In this document: piece after piece, positions 49,773 to 61,454 of the stretch | Numbering within the stretch: position 1 is the stretch's first letter | How the letters are laid out: every line of letters begins with the position of its first letter | Assembly: GCF_002811925.1 (NCBI RefSeq) | Contig: NZ_NPDS01000001.1 | Span: forward strand, 587,001 to 651,000 | Length of the DNA: 64,000 nt | DNA from: Leptospira barantonii | GTDB taxonomy: Bacteria > Spirochaetota > Leptospiria > Leptospirales > Leptospiraceae | Direction: 5' to 3' | Position numbers and translations under genes: made by a program | Notes under the pieces: model-generated | The model's input: only the letters and a program-made list of their open reading frames with translations | Database searches by the model: none | What the model was told of the DNA's origin: nothing

Positions 49773-50374
49773 AACGTTGTATAGTGATAGACCATTACGA
49801 TTCCTTTACGTTCAATCTCGTACATCTTTTGGAGGAAAGTCTGGAGAATTCCTCCGAACGTTTCGAGCTGATCGTTTTTAGACAGGATGAGGTCGGATTA
49901 AACGAGATTCTTTCCCGAAATCCGACGCACATTCTACTTTCTCCGGGGCCGGGTCATCCCGAAGATCCGGAATATTTTGGCGTTTCCGAATCGATTCTTA
50001 GATTAAGAAACCCTTATATTAGGATTTTCGGTGTTTGTCTCGGAATGCAGGGAATCGTCACTTCCTTCGGCGGACGTTTGCAAAGATCCAAGGTTCCGTA
50101 TCACGGTAAAACTTCGGATATCACACATGATCGTCTCGGGATTTTTTCGGAAATCCCGGATCGAATTCGAGTGATGCGTTATCATTCTTTGGAAAGTGTG
50201 GAAAATTCTTTACCGGATTGTTTGGAAGCGACCGCCAAGGTTCAAACGAATGACGAGAATTCGGTTCTTATGGGAGTCAGACACAAAACACTTCCCATCG
50301 AAGGAGTTCAGTTTCATCCCGAATCGTTCGCTACGGAGTGCGGTAAGAAGATGATCGAGAATTTTTTGAAGTAA
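49769..50374 (+). CDS. trpG: Anthranilate synthase component II (glutamine amidotransferase)
   Basis: 201 residues. Class I amidotransferase giving ammonia to TrpE. Active-site triad: Cys90 in GVCLGMQ, His183 and Glu185 in VQFHPES; oxyanion loop LLSPGPGHPEDP. May also serve PabB, as many TrpG proteins do. Overlaps trpE by ATGA. Ends 9 bases before the convergent hybrid kinase, with no room for a terminator. Confidence 0.92.
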   Translation: MKRCIVIDHYDSFTFNLVHLLEESLENSSERFELIVFRQDEVGLNEILSRNPTHILLSPGPGHPEDPEYFGVSESILRLRNPYIRIFGVCLGMQGIVTSFGGRLQRSKVPYHGKTSDITHDRLGIFSEIPDRIRVMRYHSLESVENSLPDCLEATAKVQTNDENSVLMGVRHKTLPIEGVQFHPESFATECGKKMIENFLK

Positions 50375-50383
50375 GAGAAACGT

Positions 50384-52096
50384 TTATAACTTCGAAGAAT
50401 TCTTTTTGGAAAGATAACTGTTGATTAAATCGGCGATCTCTTCCTTACGGAAGGGTTTGCTGATATAGTCGTCCATTCCGGAAGCGATACAATTCTCTCG
50501 ATCCGCCGGGCTCGCGTTAGCTGTCATCGCGATGATGTAGGGTCGAAGAGATTGATTCGTGTGTGTGCTAAGGATTTTCGCGGTGTCGATTCCGCTGAGC
50601 TCGGGCATCTGTATATCCAAAAACAAAACGTCGGTTTCGTTCGTTTCGATATAATGTAACGCTTCGATTCCGTTCGGAACTACGATCGGTTTATATCCTA
50701 GTTTTTCGAGAATTCTTCGGATCAACATCTGATTGATCTCGTTGTCTTCCGCGACTAAAATTTTCAAGTCTTCCACCGGGTTTCCGTTCGTCGTAAAGTT
50801 TAACTTCTTGGGTTCTAAACTGAGTTCCGCCGTTTCTGCGCGAAGAAGTTTTCCCGAAATTTCAAACACACTTCCTTTGTTGATCACGCTTTGTGCCGTC
50901 AGTTTTAGATTCATCATCTCCGCGAGACTTTTGCTGATTGCAAGACCGAGTCCAGTTCCGCCGTATTTTCTGGAAACGGAAGTGTCCGCTTGTGTGTAAG
51001 CCTGAAAGAGTTCGTTGAGTTTTAGTTCCGGAATTCCGATTCCAGTATCTCTAACTCGGATGTGGATATCGTGTTGTTCCTCGTATGTTTCGAAGTCGAG
51101 TTCGATGTGAACGCTTCCTCTTTCGGTGAACTTAAACGCGTTGGATATGAGATTGACGAGAATCTGTTTGAATCGGTTCGGATCGGCGTAGACGATCAAG
51201 GATTCGGGAATTTCGCCCTTGAGTTTGAATTCTATCTTTTTGCGTTTTGCGTCCGCTTCGAAAAGGGAGAATACGTCCTTCAGAAGATCGATCAGATTGA
51301 AAGAGATGATCTCGATCGTCATATGAGCGGATTCTAATTTAGAAAAATCTAAAATGTCGTTTAACAAACTGAGCAGAAGGCTTCCGCTTCTTCGGATCGT
51401 GTCCACGTATTCCTTTTGTTCGTGATGAAGATCCGTTTCGGACAAAAGACTCGCGACTCCCAAGATTCCGTGGACTGGAGTTCTGATTTCGTGGCTCATG
51501 TTCGCGAAAAATTGGCTTTTCGAATTCTGAAGTTCCTCTTCCTTCTTGCGAATTATGATCAGTTCCCGATTTTTTTTGATCAGTTCGAAATTCGCGATGA
51601 TTTGATTCGAAAGAACCTTAAGGATGATCCTTTGTTTCTGATCGAGTCGTTTCGGTTTTTGATCGATGACACACAACGTTCCTATGTTGTAACCGTCCGG
51701 AGTTTGTAAAGGTGTTCCCGCGTAAAAACGTACGTAAGGATGGCCGAGAACACTCGGATTGTTTTTGAATCTCGGATCCAAGAGGGCGTCTTCGATTTCG
51801 AGGATCTCGTCCTGCATGATGGCGTATTGACAGAATGAATCGCTTCTCGGGGTTTCTTCGTCGTCCAATCCCAGTTTCGATTTGAACCACTGCCGGTTCA
51901 TGTCGATCAATGAAATCAATGCGATGGAACTATCGCAGATATAAGCGGCGATCTGAGTCAGGGAATCGAATTTTTCCTCGGGGGCCGTGTCTAAAACTTG
52001 GTAAGAATTTAATGCGACAAGCCTTTCTTTTTCGTTGGCGGGAACCGGTAGGGATTGATTATCTTTTGTTTCCACGAAAACACGAACCGGGAACAT
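50384..52096 (-). CDS. GAF-domain hybrid sensor histidine kinase
   Basis: 570 residues, no membrane segment. GAF domain (about 30-180: [36 protein letters not shown]), HisKA with His202 in [12 protein letters not shown], HATPase with [20 protein letters not shown] and [12 protein letters not shown], and a receiver domain (about 445-565) with phospho-acceptor Asp494 in [14 protein letters not shown] cytoplasmic phosphorelay sensor that needs an outside phosphotransfer partner. Stands alone. Confidence 0.93.
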   Translation of the reverse strand: MFPVRVFVETKDNQSLPVPANEKERLVALNSYQVLDTAPEEKFDSLTQIAAYICDSSIALISLIDMNRQWFKSKLGLDDEETPRSDSFCQYAIMQDEILEIEDALLDPRFKNNPSVLGHPYVRFYAGTPLQTPDGYNIGTLCVIDQKPKRLDQKQRIILKVLSNQIIANFELIKKNRELIIIRKKEEELQNSKSQFFANMSHEIRTPVHGILGVASLLSETDLHHEQKEYVDTIRRSGSLLLSLLNDILDFSKLESAHMTIEIISFNLIDLLKDVFSLFEADAKRKKIEFKLKGEIPESLIVYADPNRFKQILVNLISNAFKFTERGSVHIELDFETYEEQHDIHIRVRDTGIGIPELKLNELFQAYTQADTSVSRKYGGTGLGLAISKSLAEMMNLKLTAQSVINKGSVFEISGKLLRAETAELSLEPKKLNFTTNGNPVEDLKILVAEDNEINQMLIRRILEKLGYKPIVVPNGIEALHYIETNETDVLFLDIQMPELSGIDTAKILSTHTNQSLRPYIIAMTANASPADRENCIASGMDDYISKPFRKEEIADLINSYLSKKNSSKL

Positions 52097-52137
52097 TCTT
52101 CTTAAAAAATTAATTTAGGCAAGATTAATTTAAGAAT

Positions 52138-52611
<474 letters not shown>

Positions 52612-52682
52612 GGTCGCAACCGTTATATGAATTCGAAAAAGAATTTGCACCGTGACCAGAGAGCGAGAGGAGCGCTTGATTT

Positions 52683-53567
52683 ATGAATCTTAGAAAAATT
52701 AAAACGATCAGACCTTCGCTGAGAGCGATCGAAGGAGGAGGTTTTCCGGTACGCAGACCGTTCCCCGTTCAAGATCTGATTCAGCTCGATCCGTTCCTGT
52801 TATTAGACGAGATGGGACCCGTAGAATACAAACCCGGAAAAGCGATCGGAGCGCCGGATCATCCGCATAGGGGATTCGAAACGGTCACTTATTTATTGAC
52901 CGGTGAAATGGAACACCGCGATTCTTGGGGGAATTACGGAAAATTAAAATCCGGCGACGTTCAATGGATGACCGCGGGTTCGGGTTTGGTGCATTCCGAA
53001 ATACCTTCGGACGAATTTCAAAAGACCGGCGGTTGGATGCACGGTTTTCAACTTTGGGTCAATCTACCTTCTTCTCAAAAAATGAGCGATCCGCGTTATC
53101 AGGATACTCCTTCGGAAAGAATTCCCGAAGTGGAAACGCCGGACGGTAAAACAAAAGTAAGAGTGATCGCGGGAGAGGTGTTCGGAACCAAGGCGGTGAT
53201 CGAAACTAAGATTCCGATTTTATACTATCACTTTCATCTGTTGCCGGGCGCGGACGTTACGATTCCAGTTCCGGATTCTTACAACGTGTTCGCTTTTCCT
53301 TTTTCAGGAGACGGGGTCTTGCATACCGAACAAGGAACTCAAGCCGTTAAAGAAGGCGATATGGTTTGGTTTGAAAGAAGCGCCGGAGACGTTCGATTCT
53401 CCTTGCCCGAGGATGCAAAGAACGGTTGGGAATTTCTTTTGATCGGAGGACAACCCGTGGAAGAACCGGTGGCGAGATACGGACCTTTTGTGATGAACAC
53501 TCAGGAAGAAATCTATCAAGCCTTCACGGATTTTCAAGCGGGTAAGATGGGAGAGATCCGTTCCTAA
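52683..53567 (+). CDS. Pirin family protein
   Basis: 294 residues, bicupin. Metal-binding His/Glu residues of the N-terminal cupin occur in [16 protein letters not shown] and SGLVHSEIP. Typical blocks are [20 protein letters not shown] and [10 protein letters not shown]. Bacterial pirins can have quercetinase activity or bind partner enzymes; which applies is unknown. ATG 52683 after GAGAGGAGCG. A DoxX gene follows 160 bases later in the same direction. Confidence 0.92.
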   Translation: MNLRKIKTIRPSLRAIEGGGFPVRRPFPVQDLIQLDPFLLLDEMGPVEYKPGKAIGAPDHPHRGFETVTYLLTGEMEHRDSWGNYGKLKSGDVQWMTAGSGLVHSEIPSDEFQKTGGWMHGFQLWVNLPSSQKMSDPRYQDTPSERIPEVETPDGKTKVRVIAGEVFGTKAVIETKIPILYYHFHLLPGADVTIPVPDSYNVFAFPFSGDGVLHTEQGTQAVKEGDMVWFERSAGDVRFSLPEDAKNGWEFLLIGGQPVEEPVARYGPFVMNTQEEIYQAFTDFQAGKMGEIRS

Positions 53568-53729
53568 TCGGGACGGATTTCTTTTTATCGGATTCGTTAA
53601 TCCGAATCGATTCGGTTTAGGACGTCGACCGGAGAATCTTTTTTAGGGAATTTAAGCCGATTCTCCCCTTGCAAAAGTTTTTGAAAGGGATATGATGAAC
53701 TTGCAAACCTAAAAATCTGGAGGTGAGCT

Positions 53730-54158
53730 ATGGATCGTTTGAACCATTGGCTTCAAGAACATCGGGATTGGTTGGTCGACTTCCTGCGAATTTATCTCGG
53801 AGGAGTTTTAATCTATAAAGGTCTGGAGTTCCTATACGATACGGATGCGTTGATTCGTATGATGGAAATGAACAACGCGCCGATGGCGTCCACGTTACTC
53901 GCTCATTACATCGTGATCGCTCATATCTGCGGAGGGATTCTTCTTTTATCGGGATTGTTGACGCGTTTTGCCGCGCTTCTTCAGGTTCCCGTTTTGATCG
54001 GAGCGGTGTTGTTCATCCACGGTAAGGAAGGATTTATGGCGCCGGGATCCAATCTTCCTTATGCCGCGATGATTCTTTTACTGCTTTTCCATTTTACCTT
54101 ATATGGATCGGGAAGAATTTCCGCGGACTACTACATCGAAACTCACAAGAGCATATAA
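53730..54158 (+). CDS. DoxX-family membrane protein
   Basis: 142 residues with four hydrophobic segments. DoxX pattern: IYLGGVLIYKGLEFL, LAHYIVIAHICGGILLLSGLLTRFAALLQVPVLIGAVLFI. DoxX proteins are small membrane components often linked to quinone or sulphur redox chemistry. ATG at 53730 with GGAGGTGAG, a very strong ribosome site. A second DoxX gene lies at 58129. Confidence 0.82.
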   Translation: MDRLNHWLQEHRDWLVDFLRIYLGGVLIYKGLEFLYDTDALIRMMEMNNAPMASTLLAHYIVIAHICGGILLLSGLLTRFAALLQVPVLIGAVLFIHGKEGFMAPGSNLPYAAMILLLLFHFTLYGSGRISADYYIETHKSI

Positions 54159-54353
54159 GAAAGGGATCGAGATTTAAAACGCGGCCTTAGTTATTTAAAA
54201 GAATAAAGTCGCAAGTTCGGAACGACGGATCGAAGAATTTCTTCGGTCCGTTTTCGTTTCTGCGTCTTATATTTCCAGAGTGCAAAATCGGAAGCCGTAT
54301 TTTGTATGGAAAGAGATGCGTTTTCATATAAATTCGGGAAAGAATTTTTCGTT

Positions 54354-55592
54354 ATGAGTTCCAAAGAGGAAACAAAAACAAGGATCGCCGTGATCGGGGG
54401 AGGGGCCGCCGGTTTTTTCGGCGCGATTCAAATCGCTTCCGAGGGGAATTGTTCCGTTACTCTTTTGGAAAAAGGAAAACAAGTTCTTTCCAAGGTGAAA
54501 GTTTCCGGAGGAGGCAGATGTAACGTTACGCACCATTGCCTCGATCCGGAAACGTTGAGTAAGAATTATCCGAGAGGGGAAAGAGAACTGCGCTGGGCCT
54601 TTGAAACCTTCGGGCCCAAGGATACGATCCGTTGGTATGAGGAACGCGGAGTTCTTTTAAAAACGGAAGCGGACGGAAGGATGTTTCCGATCACCGATTC
54701 TTCCGAAACGATTCTGCAGGCCTTGTTTCAGGAGGCGAAAAAGGTCGGAGTAAAACTCAAAACGGAAACGGAGATTCATTCGGTGACTCCGATGCCCGAT
54801 TCCACGTTTCAGATCCGACTCAAAACCGGAGAAATATTAGAATTTAATAAAATACTTTTCGCAACCGGTTCCGGTAGAAAGGCCTGGACTTGGTTGCAGG
54901 CGATGGGTCATACGATCCTTGATCCCGTTCCTTCTTTGTTTACGTTTAAGATCGAAGATCCCCGTTTTGAAAACTTATCCGGGTTGGCCTTCGAAAAAAC
55001 GGAATGTTCCCTCGTTGAATTCGGATATTCCCAACTCGGTCCCCTGCTCATCACACATTGGGGAGCGAGCGGACCGGCGATTCTAAAACTTTCCGCAAAA
55101 GGAGCCAGGGAACTTTTCGATAAAGAATACGATACGATTCTAAAGGTGAATCTGGTTCCCGGAATGAAAAAGGACGAGGTTCGAAAAAAAATCGAGAAAG
55201 AAAAGGAACTTCATCCTTCCAAGGCGATCTCGAATACGCCCGTTCTCGGAATTCCTAGAAGATATTGGGAAAGAATATTAGAAATTCATGCTATAGATTC
55301 TTCTAAAAAATGGTCCGGTTTATCTTCGAAAGATTTACACGCGATCACGGAAGAACTTACGGACGCCCGATTTAAAATCTCCGGAAAGGGAGAATTTAAG
55401 GACGAGTTTGTGACCTGCGGCGGAGTCAGCCGCAAAGAAGTGAACTTTAAGACTATGGAAAGTAAGGTTGTTCCCGGAATTTATTTCGCGGGAGAAGTTT
55501 TGGATGTGGACGGTGTGACCGGAGGTTTTAACTTTCAAAACGCATGGACCACGTCCTACATAGCCGCACAGGGCATTCTCGGCTCGGTTTAA
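54354..55592 (+). CDS. HI0933/BaiN-like FAD-dependent oxidoreductase
   Basis: About 412 residues. N-terminal dinucleotide fold [18 protein letters not shown], then the family's [14 protein letters not shown] motif, the middle beta domain with [20 protein letters not shown], and the C-terminal FAD contact [23 protein letters not shown] cytosolic flavoprotein; relatives include bile-acid-related and uncharacterised reductases. The ATG at 54354 puts the FAD motif at the usual distance; an ATG at 54306 adds 16 residues and has no clear ribosome site. Confidence 0.88.
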   Translation: MSSKEETKTRIAVIGGGAAGFFGAIQIASEGNCSVTLLEKGKQVLSKVKVSGGGRCNVTHHCLDPETLSKNYPRGERELRWAFETFGPKDTIRWYEERGVLLKTEADGRMFPITDSSETILQALFQEAKKVGVKLKTETEIHSVTPMPDSTFQIRLKTGEILEFNKILFATGSGRKAWTWLQAMGHTILDPVPSLFTFKIEDPRFENLSGLAFEKTECSLVEFGYSQLGPLLITHWGASGPAILKLSAKGARELFDKEYDTILKVNLVPGMKKDEVRKKIEKEKELHPSKAISNTPVLGIPRRYWERILEIHAIDSSKKWSGLSSKDLHAITEELTDARFKISGKGEFKDEFVTCGGVSRKEVNFKTMESKVVPGIYFAGEVLDVDGVTGGFNFQNAWTTSYIAAQGILGSV

Positions 55593-55924
55593 AACGGCCA
55601 GGGTTTCGGATAAGAAGAATAACCCAAAAGATTCCCGTCCGGGTCCTTAAAGTATTTCGTATATTCCGTTTCTTGAATCCATTTCGGAAGGGTTTTAACG
55701 TCCTCGGATTTTAAAGAGGACACGTCCAAGATCAAAGCTTTGGGACCTTTGACGATTTCATCCGTTTCCAACATAAGAATCGATTCTCCCGCTTGAAACC
55801 AAATTGAACGTAAGGAACCGTCTTCGTTTTTATTTTCTTTCAGCTTTTGAAAACCCGGAAGTGTTTCGTAAAATACAGTCAACGAACCTACGTTCGGAGA
55901 TCCGATCGCGATATGATGAATCAT
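55589..55924 (-). CDS. VOC (glyoxalase-like) family protein
   Basis: About 111 residues, one vicinal-oxygen-chelate module: [53 protein letters not shown]. His near 4, Glu near 53 and the final DPDGN motif fit the usual metal site. Could be a lyase or a binding protein. Its ATG shares a base with the GNAT stop (TGATG), so it is the second gene of a coupled pair. The 3' end overlaps the flavoprotein stop by 4 bases. Confidence 0.82.
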   Translation of the reverse strand: MIHHIAIGSPNVGSLTVFYETLPGFQKLKENKNEDGSLRSIWFQAGESILMLETDEIVKGPKALILDVSSLKSEDVKTLPKWIQETEYTKYFKDPDGNLLGYSSYPKPWPF

Positions 55925-56199
55925 CAAGCCACCAGATCGTTGTAGTTCGGATGTCTGTTTAAAAAAGTCACCACATACGAACAACTCGGGATGATCTTTT
56001 TGTTCAGCGAACGCGCCTTGTCCAAAGCCGTGCGAACCAAATCTGCGGCGAGTCCCTTTCCTCTCAGTTCCGAAGGAACGTAAGTCGAAAGAAGATTCCA
56101 AACATCACCTTCTTCCCTATAATAAAGATGGGATTCGTGACCGTCGAGAACCGCGAAGAATTTAGATTCCTGTTCCGAGTGAATGACTTCTGTACTCAT
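55924..56199 (-). CDS. Small GNAT-like N-acetyltransferase (YidJ type)
   Basis: 91 residues, the short acetyltransferase type. Acetyl-CoA binding motif [19 protein letters not shown] and [22 protein letters not shown], typical of the YjdJ/NATD1-like family that acts on small molecules or unknown targets. ATG 56199. Coupled to the VOC gene. Divergent from the GMC oxidoreductase. Confidence 0.87.
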   Translation of the reverse strand: MSTEVIHSEQESKFFAVLDGHESHLYYREEGDVWNLLSTYVPSELRGKGLAADLVRTALDKARSLNKKIIPSCSYVVTFLNRHPNYNDLVA

Positions 56200-56249
56200 T
56201 CTTCAACTCTAAGATCCGAAAGGATTTAATCAAGACGAAAGGAAGAATT

Positions 56250-58052
56250 TTGACTTTCAATTTCCGGGAAATAAAAAATTCTAAGCCGTTAAAAACTTCG
56301 ATAGGACTGGAAATGAACTTGGATTCAACTTCGAAAAACAAAGAAATAATATACGATTACGATTATATCGTCGTTGGCTCGGGCTTCGGAGGAAGCGTAT
56401 CCGCGCTTAGACTTTCGCAAAAAGGTTATAAGGTCGCCGTGTTGGAATCCGGTAAACGCTGGAATAGTTCGGAATTTCCGAAAACGAATTGGAATCTGCG
56501 TAAGTTTCTCTGGTTCCCTAAACTTTTCTGCTTCGGAATTCAAAGAATCAACTTTCTAAACGACGTGATGGTGTTGAGCGGAGCGGGCGTAGGAGGCGGA
56601 AGTCTTGTTTATGCGAACACGTTGTATGTTCCGCCCGAACCGTTTTGGAAAAAAACGCTCGTTCAGAGGATGGGAGGTAAGAAGGGAATTCTTCCATATT
56701 ACGAACTTGCAAAAAGAATGTTGGGCGTAGTGGAGAATCCTCGGACCTGGGAATCCGATCGTTATATGAAGGAGACCGCAAAGACATTCGGAATCGAGAA
56801 TTCGTTTAACAAAACTCCGGTCGGGGTTCACTTTGGAAAGAGCGGAGTTGATCCTTTTTTCGGCGGAGAAGGTCCAGAAAGAAATTCGTGCAACGACTGC
56901 GGCGGTTGTATGGTCGGTTGCAGATACAACGCAAAGAACACATTGGATAAGAATTATCTATACTTCGCCGAAAAAGCGGGTGCGATCGTTTTACCGGAAA
57001 CGAAAGTATCGAAGTTGATTCCAATGGGAGAAGACGGCTCCGAAGGTTACGAGATTCAAACGGAAACCACAACTTCGTTTTTCGGATCACCGAGAAGAAT
57101 TTATAAAACAAAAGCCGTTGTTCTTTCCGCGGGAGTTCTCGGAACCTTAGGACTTTTGTTAAAGATGAAGGAAGAGGGAATTCTTCCCAAACTTTCAAAA
57201 CGATTGGGCGAAGTCGTTCGAACCAACAGCGAGTCCTTGATCGGCGTAACTTTAAACGATAAGAAGGCCGATCTTTCTCATGGAGTTGCGATCACTTCCA
57301 GCGTGTTCCCGGACGAACACACACATATCGAACCGGTTCGTTATTCGGACGGAGCCGATGCGATGAACGGTTTGGCCGCGGGCGTTCTTGTAGATGGGGG
57401 AGGAAGTATTCCGAGACAACTTCGATTCTTGATCGAAGTTTTAAAACATCCGATTCACAGCATAAGTTTGATGAACCCGATCGGATTTGCAAGAAGAACG
57501 ATCATTCTTCTCGTGATGCAAACCGTGGACAACAGTATCGAGATCGTTCGTAAAAGAAGATGGATCTGGCCTTTTAAACGAACGCTTTCTTCCACGCAGA
57601 AGAATGGAGAGAAAATTCCTACGTATATCCCGATTGCGAACGAGTTTGCTCGCAGGCTTGCGAAAATAACGAACGGAGTTGCAAGAAGTAGTATCAACGA
57701 GGCGTTACTCGACATTCCGGCGACCGCACATATATTAGGAGGATGTAATATCGGAGAATCCTCGGACGAGGGTGTGATCGATCTTCAAAACAAGGTATTC
57801 GGTTATCAGAATCTGACGATCTGCGACGGTTCTATGATTCCAGCAAACTTGGGAGTGAATCCGAGTCTTACGATCACCGCGCTTTCGGAACGGGCGATGT
57901 CCTTTGTTCCTCCTAAGGAGAAGGAAATTCACAGCTTTAAATTTGAGAAGAAGTGGGGAGTGATCGAACTTTTCGGAAAACTAAAATTCTCGGCCGCCAA
58001 AACGCCTAAAAAGAAAACTTCGGCAAAATCGAAGGCGAAGAAAAAAAGATAA
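56250..58052 (+). CDS. GMC-family FAD oxidoreductase
   Basis: 600 residues, cholesterol-oxidase-like class. FAD motif [16 protein letters not shown] at about 41-56, [15 protein letters not shown], an unusual Cys-rich segment [20 protein letters not shown] near 212-231 that could bind an iron-sulphur cluster, and the C-terminal HILGGCNIG and [25 protein letters not shown]. The C-terminus is Lys-rich (AKSKAKKKR). The TTG start at 56250 has AGGA five bases upstream; an ATG at 56313 also has AGGA six bases upstream and is nearly as likely. Probably oxidises a sterol-like or long-chain alcohol. Confidence 0.88.
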   Translation: MTFNFREIKNSKPLKTSIGLEMNLDSTSKNKEIIYDYDYIVVGSGFGGSVSALRLSQKGYKVAVLESGKRWNSSEFPKTNWNLRKFLWFPKLFCFGIQRINFLNDVMVLSGAGVGGGSLVYANTLYVPPEPFWKKTLVQRMGGKKGILPYYELAKRMLGVVENPRTWESDRYMKETAKTFGIENSFNKTPVGVHFGKSGVDPFFGGEGPERNSCNDCGGCMVGCRYNAKNTLDKNYLYFAEKAGAIVLPETKVSKLIPMGEDGSEGYEIQTETTTSFFGSPRRIYKTKAVVLSAGVLGTLGLLLKMKEEGILPKLSKRLGEVVRTNSESLIGVTLNDKKADLSHGVAITSSVFPDEHTHIEPVRYSDGADAMNGLAAGVLVDGGGSIPRQLRFLIEVLKHPIHSISLMNPIGFARRTIILLVMQTVDNSIEIVRKRRWIWPFKRTLSSTQKNGEKIPTYIPIANEFARRLAKITNGVARSSINEALLDIPATAHILGGCNIGESSDEGVIDLQNKVFGYQNLTICDGSMIPANLGVNPSLTITALSERAMSFVPPKEKEIHSFKFEKKWGVIELFGKLKFSAAKTPKKKTSAKSKAKKKR

Positions 58053-58076
58053 TCAGTATATTCTAAAATACGAATG

Positions 58077-58118
58077 TTTCCGGAAAACCGTGGATTGTTG
58101 TTCCACGGATTTCCGGAA
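58077..58118. terminator. Long hairpin between convergent genes
   Basis: TTTCCGGAAAACCGTGGA (58077-58094) and TCCACGGATTTCCGGAA (58102-58118) form a long stem with one or two mismatches. No T-run follows on either strand, so it is not a standard intrinsic terminator, but its position between the GMC and DoxX stops suggests that role. Confidence 0.55.
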
Positions 58119-58128
58119 GAATCTCTGA

Positions 58129-58575
58129 TTAATCGAGTTTTTCTTCGATCAAAGAATCCACGGAAGCTTTTCCCGCACCTTTGATAAAAAGAACGACCGA
58201 AATTGCGATCAAAAGAATGTGAAATTCGAAACCTTCTCCTTTCTGAGTTCCCGCCCAGTTCATGAAAAAACCGTTTTCCACGTGACCGATAAAAACAGCT
58301 CCGAGCATGATGATCCCGACTCCGAAAGCGGATAATCTTGTGAACAATCCAAGGATCAACCCGATTGCGCCGAAAAATTCTCCGATGATTACAAGGAACG
58401 CGATCGGTGTAGGAATTCCAACTCCGGTCAAATAACCCATGGTTCCCGTAAAACCGTAACCGCCGAACCAACCGAGAAGTTTTTGAGCTCCGTGTGGGAA
58501 CATTACAACTCCTGTAACTACTCTGAGAATGAGGGATCCAAGATCCGAATCTGTTTTAAAAAATTTTTGAAGCAT
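58129..58575 (-). CDS. DoxX-family membrane protein (second copy)
   Basis: About 148 residues from the ATG at 58575, where AGGAGG lies six bases upstream; a longer frame to 58614 is not needed. Four hydrophobic segments; DoxX pattern [63 protein letters not shown]. Not very close to the DoxX at 53730. MarR operator-like boxes lie upstream, so the MarR gene at 58792 probably controls it (inference). Confidence 0.88.
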   Translation of the reverse strand: MLQKFFKTDSDLGSLILRVVTGVVMFPHGAQKLLGWFGGYGFTGTMGYLTGVGIPTPIAFLVIIGEFFGAIGLILGLFTRLSAFGVGIIMLGAVFIGHVENGFFMNWAGTQKGEGFEFHILLIAISVVLFIKGAGKASVDSLIEEKLD

Positions 58576-58638
58576 TAGTTTCCTCCTAAATGATTCCGGT
58601 AATGTATTTATCATTCGACAATCTTCAATGCTGAATGA

Positions 58639-58773
58639 TTTGAATTTAAAGTATTTGGGAATGAACTCCCAACGGTTTGGTATTTTGCAGATTTCATGGA
58701 AGTGCGGGAACTCCTCGACGTAGATCCAGAGCCGATTCGCGTTTTGAAGATAAATAGTTTAAATTTAAAGTAT
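58639..58773. promoter_or_regulatory. Two operator-like boxes in the doxX upstream region
   Basis: TTTGAATTTAAAGTAT (58639-58654) and TTTAAATTTAAAGTAT (58758-58773) are near copies, each followed by a few bases and GGG. A third related box sits at the marR start (59243-59258). The repeated dyad TTYRAATTTRAA suggests binding sites for the MarR protein. GTGCGGGAACTCC of the dispersed palindrome family lies at 58702-58714 between them. Confidence 0.55.
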
Positions 58774-58791
58774 AAGGGCGAAGAAAAGATT

Positions 58792-59241
58792 TCATAAGGT
58801 CTTCAATCCAATCTCCTTACAGAAATCACCGAGATCTAAAAGTTGATTCTCCGACAATGGATCAAACTTATCTACGAGAGAATTGAGAATATCCGGAAAC
58901 GCTTCCTGCACGATCGCGCTTCCTTCCGGTGTGAGATGAATGATGATGTAACGACGATCTTCCTCACTTCGTACCCGTTGCACGAGCTTTCGTTTTTCGA
59001 GGTTATCTACGATTTGTGTGATGTTTCCTTCGCAGGAAAAGATCTTTTGGCCGATTTCTTTTTGGCACATCGGACCCAGGTGGTGAAGGGTTTCCAAACA
59101 TCCGAATTGGCCCGTGGTCAGGCCGTATTTTGAGAATACCTTTTCTTCCAACTGACGAATCGAGTCGGAACAACGGCTCAGCTTGATAAATGCGTTCAAG
59201 ACCGCCGTTTCTCTGCTATTTCCTTTGTAGTGGGTTCCCAT
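58792..59241 (-). CDS. MarR-family transcriptional regulator (second)
   Basis: 149 residues. Winged-helix core [46 protein letters not shown] then the wing [19 protein letters not shown]. Two Cys residues (in PMCQKE and FSCEGN) lie in the DNA-binding domain, so thiol sensing is possible. No ribosome site precedes ATG 59241; an operator-like dyad ends five bases upstream. Likely represses itself and the doxX gene downstream. Relatives control quinone and oxidant resistance. Confidence 0.9.
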   Translation of the reverse strand: MGTHYKGNSRETAVLNAFIKLSRCSDSIRQLEEKVFSKYGLTTGQFGCLETLHHLGPMCQKEIGQKIFSCEGNITQIVDNLEKRKLVQRVRSEEDRRYIIIHLTPEGSAIVQEAFPDILNSLVDKFDPLSENQLLDLGDFCKEIGLKTL

Positions 59242-59242
59242 A

Positions 59243-59290
59243 ATACTTCAAACTTGAACTATTATTTCTTAGACGAGGTTTCGGGGTCAA
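59243..59290 (-). promoter_or_regulatory. Promoter and operator of the second marR gene
   Basis: On the minus strand TTGACC (59285-59290) and AATAAT (59261-59266) are spaced by 18 bases. The dyad TTCAAACTTGAA (59247-59258) lies just downstream of the -10, where a bound repressor would block initiation. The message leader would be about ten bases with no ribosome site. Confidence 0.65.
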
Positions 59291-59318
59291 CGAGTTTTTT
59301 TATTTCAAGATTGTTCCT

Positions 59319-60572
59319 GTGAAGAGTTCCCGCACTTTGGAAATCGTGTCAGAGCATCCTTTCAGCGGATTTTTGGTCTACGATCTCAAACAAAATCCGG
59401 AGGATTTCCAAGTTGAGGAGATTCTTTCCCCGGATTTCCTTCGAAAAACCGGGAAATGGATGGTCTTCCGACTTCGAAAATCCGGTTGGAATACACTCGA
59501 CGCGCTTTTGAGAATCGCAAAAGAATCCGGGGTTTCCCAAAACGAGATCGGATACGCGGGGAAGAAGGACCGGCATGCGACAACTTCGCAATACATAAGT
59601 TGCCAGAGACCTTTGAAGGTCCCGCGGGAACTCTTGCAAGTTTTGCACTTGGACCCGGTCGGTTTTTCCGACAAATCTCTCACCCCAGAGGTGAACGAAG
59701 GAAACCGTTTCGTTCTCACGCTCCGGAATCTTTTCGAAAAGGAACTCCAGGCTTTCCAAAACAATTTCGAAAAAGTTCGAGAAACCGGTTTTATGAACTA
59801 CTACGATTCCCAGAGGTTTAGTCGATTTCATACGGAGTTCCGACTTCCCGTTTTTCCGTTTCTAAAAGGCGATGCGGAAACCTGCCTCAAACTGCTATTG
59901 ACGGATCCGTATCCCGGAGAAAAAAAACAAGCCCGGGATCGAAAGAAAAATCTACAAGCGGCCTGGGGGAATTGGTCCGAATGCGCAAAACTTTCGGGGA
60001 GTAAACTGGAGAATCGAATCTTCTCCTCATTAAAAAGGGAAAGAGTTCCCGCAACAAAAACTTACTCCGATTTGATCCAACAATTTCCCGAAGAAGAATT
60101 GTTGATGCTCTTGTCTTCGATGCAATCCCTCGTCTGGAATGAATTCGTTTCCGAACTTTTGATTTCGTCGGAAGAAAGCTCCGGAGTCTGGATCAAAACC
60201 ACAACCGGCCCTTTGTTTTTTCCGGGACGGTCTTTGATAAAATCTTTGTCTTTATCTCGCAACCTTTCCGTTCCCGGAAGTCCGGGGATTCAAAAGTTAG
60301 AATATTCTAAAAATGAAATAGACGTTTTGAAATCCGTTTTAAGCAGAAATGGACTAAAAGAATCGGATTTGGACCGATCCCCGTTTCCAAAAATCAAAAT
60401 GAATGCTTTCGATCGAACGATCCATGTTCTTCCCGAAAATTTAGAGATCGGCGATTTCGAAGAAGACGATCGAAATCCAGGAAGAAAAAAAGTAAAAATC
60501 TCCTTTCGTCTTCCTTCCGGTTGTTATGCGACCATGCTTGTTAAGCGGTTAACGCTCCGCGCAGACATATAA
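59319..60572 (+). CDS. truD: tRNA pseudouridine synthase TruD
   Basis: 417 residues. Makes pseudouridine 13 in tRNA. The family motif [17 protein letters not shown] holds catalytic Asp84; [11 protein letters not shown], and C-terminal [14 protein letters not shown] also fit. The middle insertion region (TRUD domain) is divergent from E. coli, as expected in spirochaetes. The GTG start at 59319 has no good ribosome site; the dispersed repeat GAGTTCCCGCAC at 59324-59335 falls within the first codons, so the true start could be different by some codons. Divergent from marR. Confidence 0.9.
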   Translation: MKSSRTLEIVSEHPFSGFLVYDLKQNPEDFQVEEILSPDFLRKTGKWMVFRLRKSGWNTLDALLRIAKESGVSQNEIGYAGKKDRHATTSQYISCQRPLKVPRELLQVLHLDPVGFSDKSLTPEVNEGNRFVLTLRNLFEKELQAFQNNFEKVRETGFMNYYDSQRFSRFHTEFRLPVFPFLKGDAETCLKLLLTDPYPGEKKQARDRKKNLQAAWGNWSECAKLSGSKLENRIFSSLKRERVPATKTYSDLIQQFPEEELLMLLSSMQSLVWNEFVSELLISSEESSGVWIKTTTGPLFFPGRSLIKSLSLSRNLSVPGSPGIQKLEYSKNEIDVLKSVLSRNGLKESDLDRSPFPKIKMNAFDRTIHVLPENLEIGDFEEDDRNPGRKKVKISFRLPSGCYATMLVKRLTLRADI

Positions 60573-60623
60573 CGTAACGTTGTGCGCGTTCGCATCGTCG
60601 AAACATTCATAAATTCTAAATTG

Positions 60624-61454
60624 TTAAGCGACCTCGGAAGGATCCCAACAGGTTCTAAAATTCTCATCCAAAGAATTCAAAGTTTTCATATCCGCTTCCG
60701 AAATTTTAAAATCGAAAACCTTTGAGTTTTCGATAATTCTTTCCTTTTTGACGGACTTCGGAATTACAACTATATCCTGTTCGATCGCCCATCGAATCAG
60801 AATCTGTGCCGGTGTTTTGCCGTATTTTTTCGCGATTTGAGCGATCTTGGGGTCTTCAATCTTTTGGCCGTGCGCAAGGGGGCTATAAGCTTCCAGTTGA
60901 ATTTTATGTTTTTTGCAATAATCGAATAAGTCGACCTGATTTAGAAAAGGATGATATTCCACTTGATTGACCGCGGGAGTAATCTGCGAATCCTTCAACA
61001 ACTCCGCAAGATGAGAGATCGTATAATTGCTGACTCCGATCGATCTGCAAAGTTTATCATGATAGGCCTTTTCCAATTCTTTCCATGAATCCATTCTTTT
61101 GGAAGTGACGGGGAAATGGATGAGATATAGATCCACTTGATCGATTCCCAATTTTGTAAGACTCGACTCGAGCGCCTTTCTCGTTTTATCCGATCCTTGA
61201 TCCGCGTTCCAGAGTTTGGTGGTGATGAAAATTTCCTTTCTTGGAATTCCGCTTTCTCGAATCGCCTTGCCTACGTCTTCTTCGTTGGAATAAATTTTCG
61301 CGGTATCGATATGTCGATAACCGGCTTCGAGAGCGTTTAAAACCGCTTCGGTACATTCTTTTCCGGATTTGGTTTTCCAAACTCCGAGTCCGAAGATCGG
61401 CATCGAAATTCCGTTGTTGAGAACTACGGATTGATTGAGAGCTTTTTCTGTCAT
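60624..61454 (-). CDS. Aldo/keto reductase
   Basis: About 276 residues from ATG 61454, with AGGAA five bases upstream; the longer frame is not supported. AKR family: [28 protein letters not shown] with catalytic Asp and Tyr, ITTKLWN Lys, LIHFPV His, and C-terminal [10 protein letters not shown] for NADPH binding. Resembles 2,5-diketo-gluconate reductase-type enzymes, with broad aldehyde or ketone substrates. Monocistronic, convergent with truD. Confidence 0.92.
   Translation of the reverse strand: MTEKALNQSVVLNNGISMPIFGLGVWKTKSGKECTEAVLNALEAGYRHIDTAKIYSNEEDVGKAIRESGIPRKEIFITTKLWNADQGSDKTRKALESSLTKLGIDQVDLYLIHFPVTSKRMDSWKELEKAYHDKLCRSIGVSNYTISHLAELLKDSQITPAVNQVEYHPFLNQVDLFDYCKKHKIQLEAYSPLAHGQKIEDPKIAQIAKKYGKTPAQILIRWAIEQDIVVIPKSVKKERIIENSKVFDFKISEADMKTLNSLDENFRTCWDPSEVA

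Noticed and set aside
59378..59831. Antisense frames in the first half of truD
   Set aside because: They lie on the complement of the conserved pseudouridine synthase sequence and have no ribosome sites.
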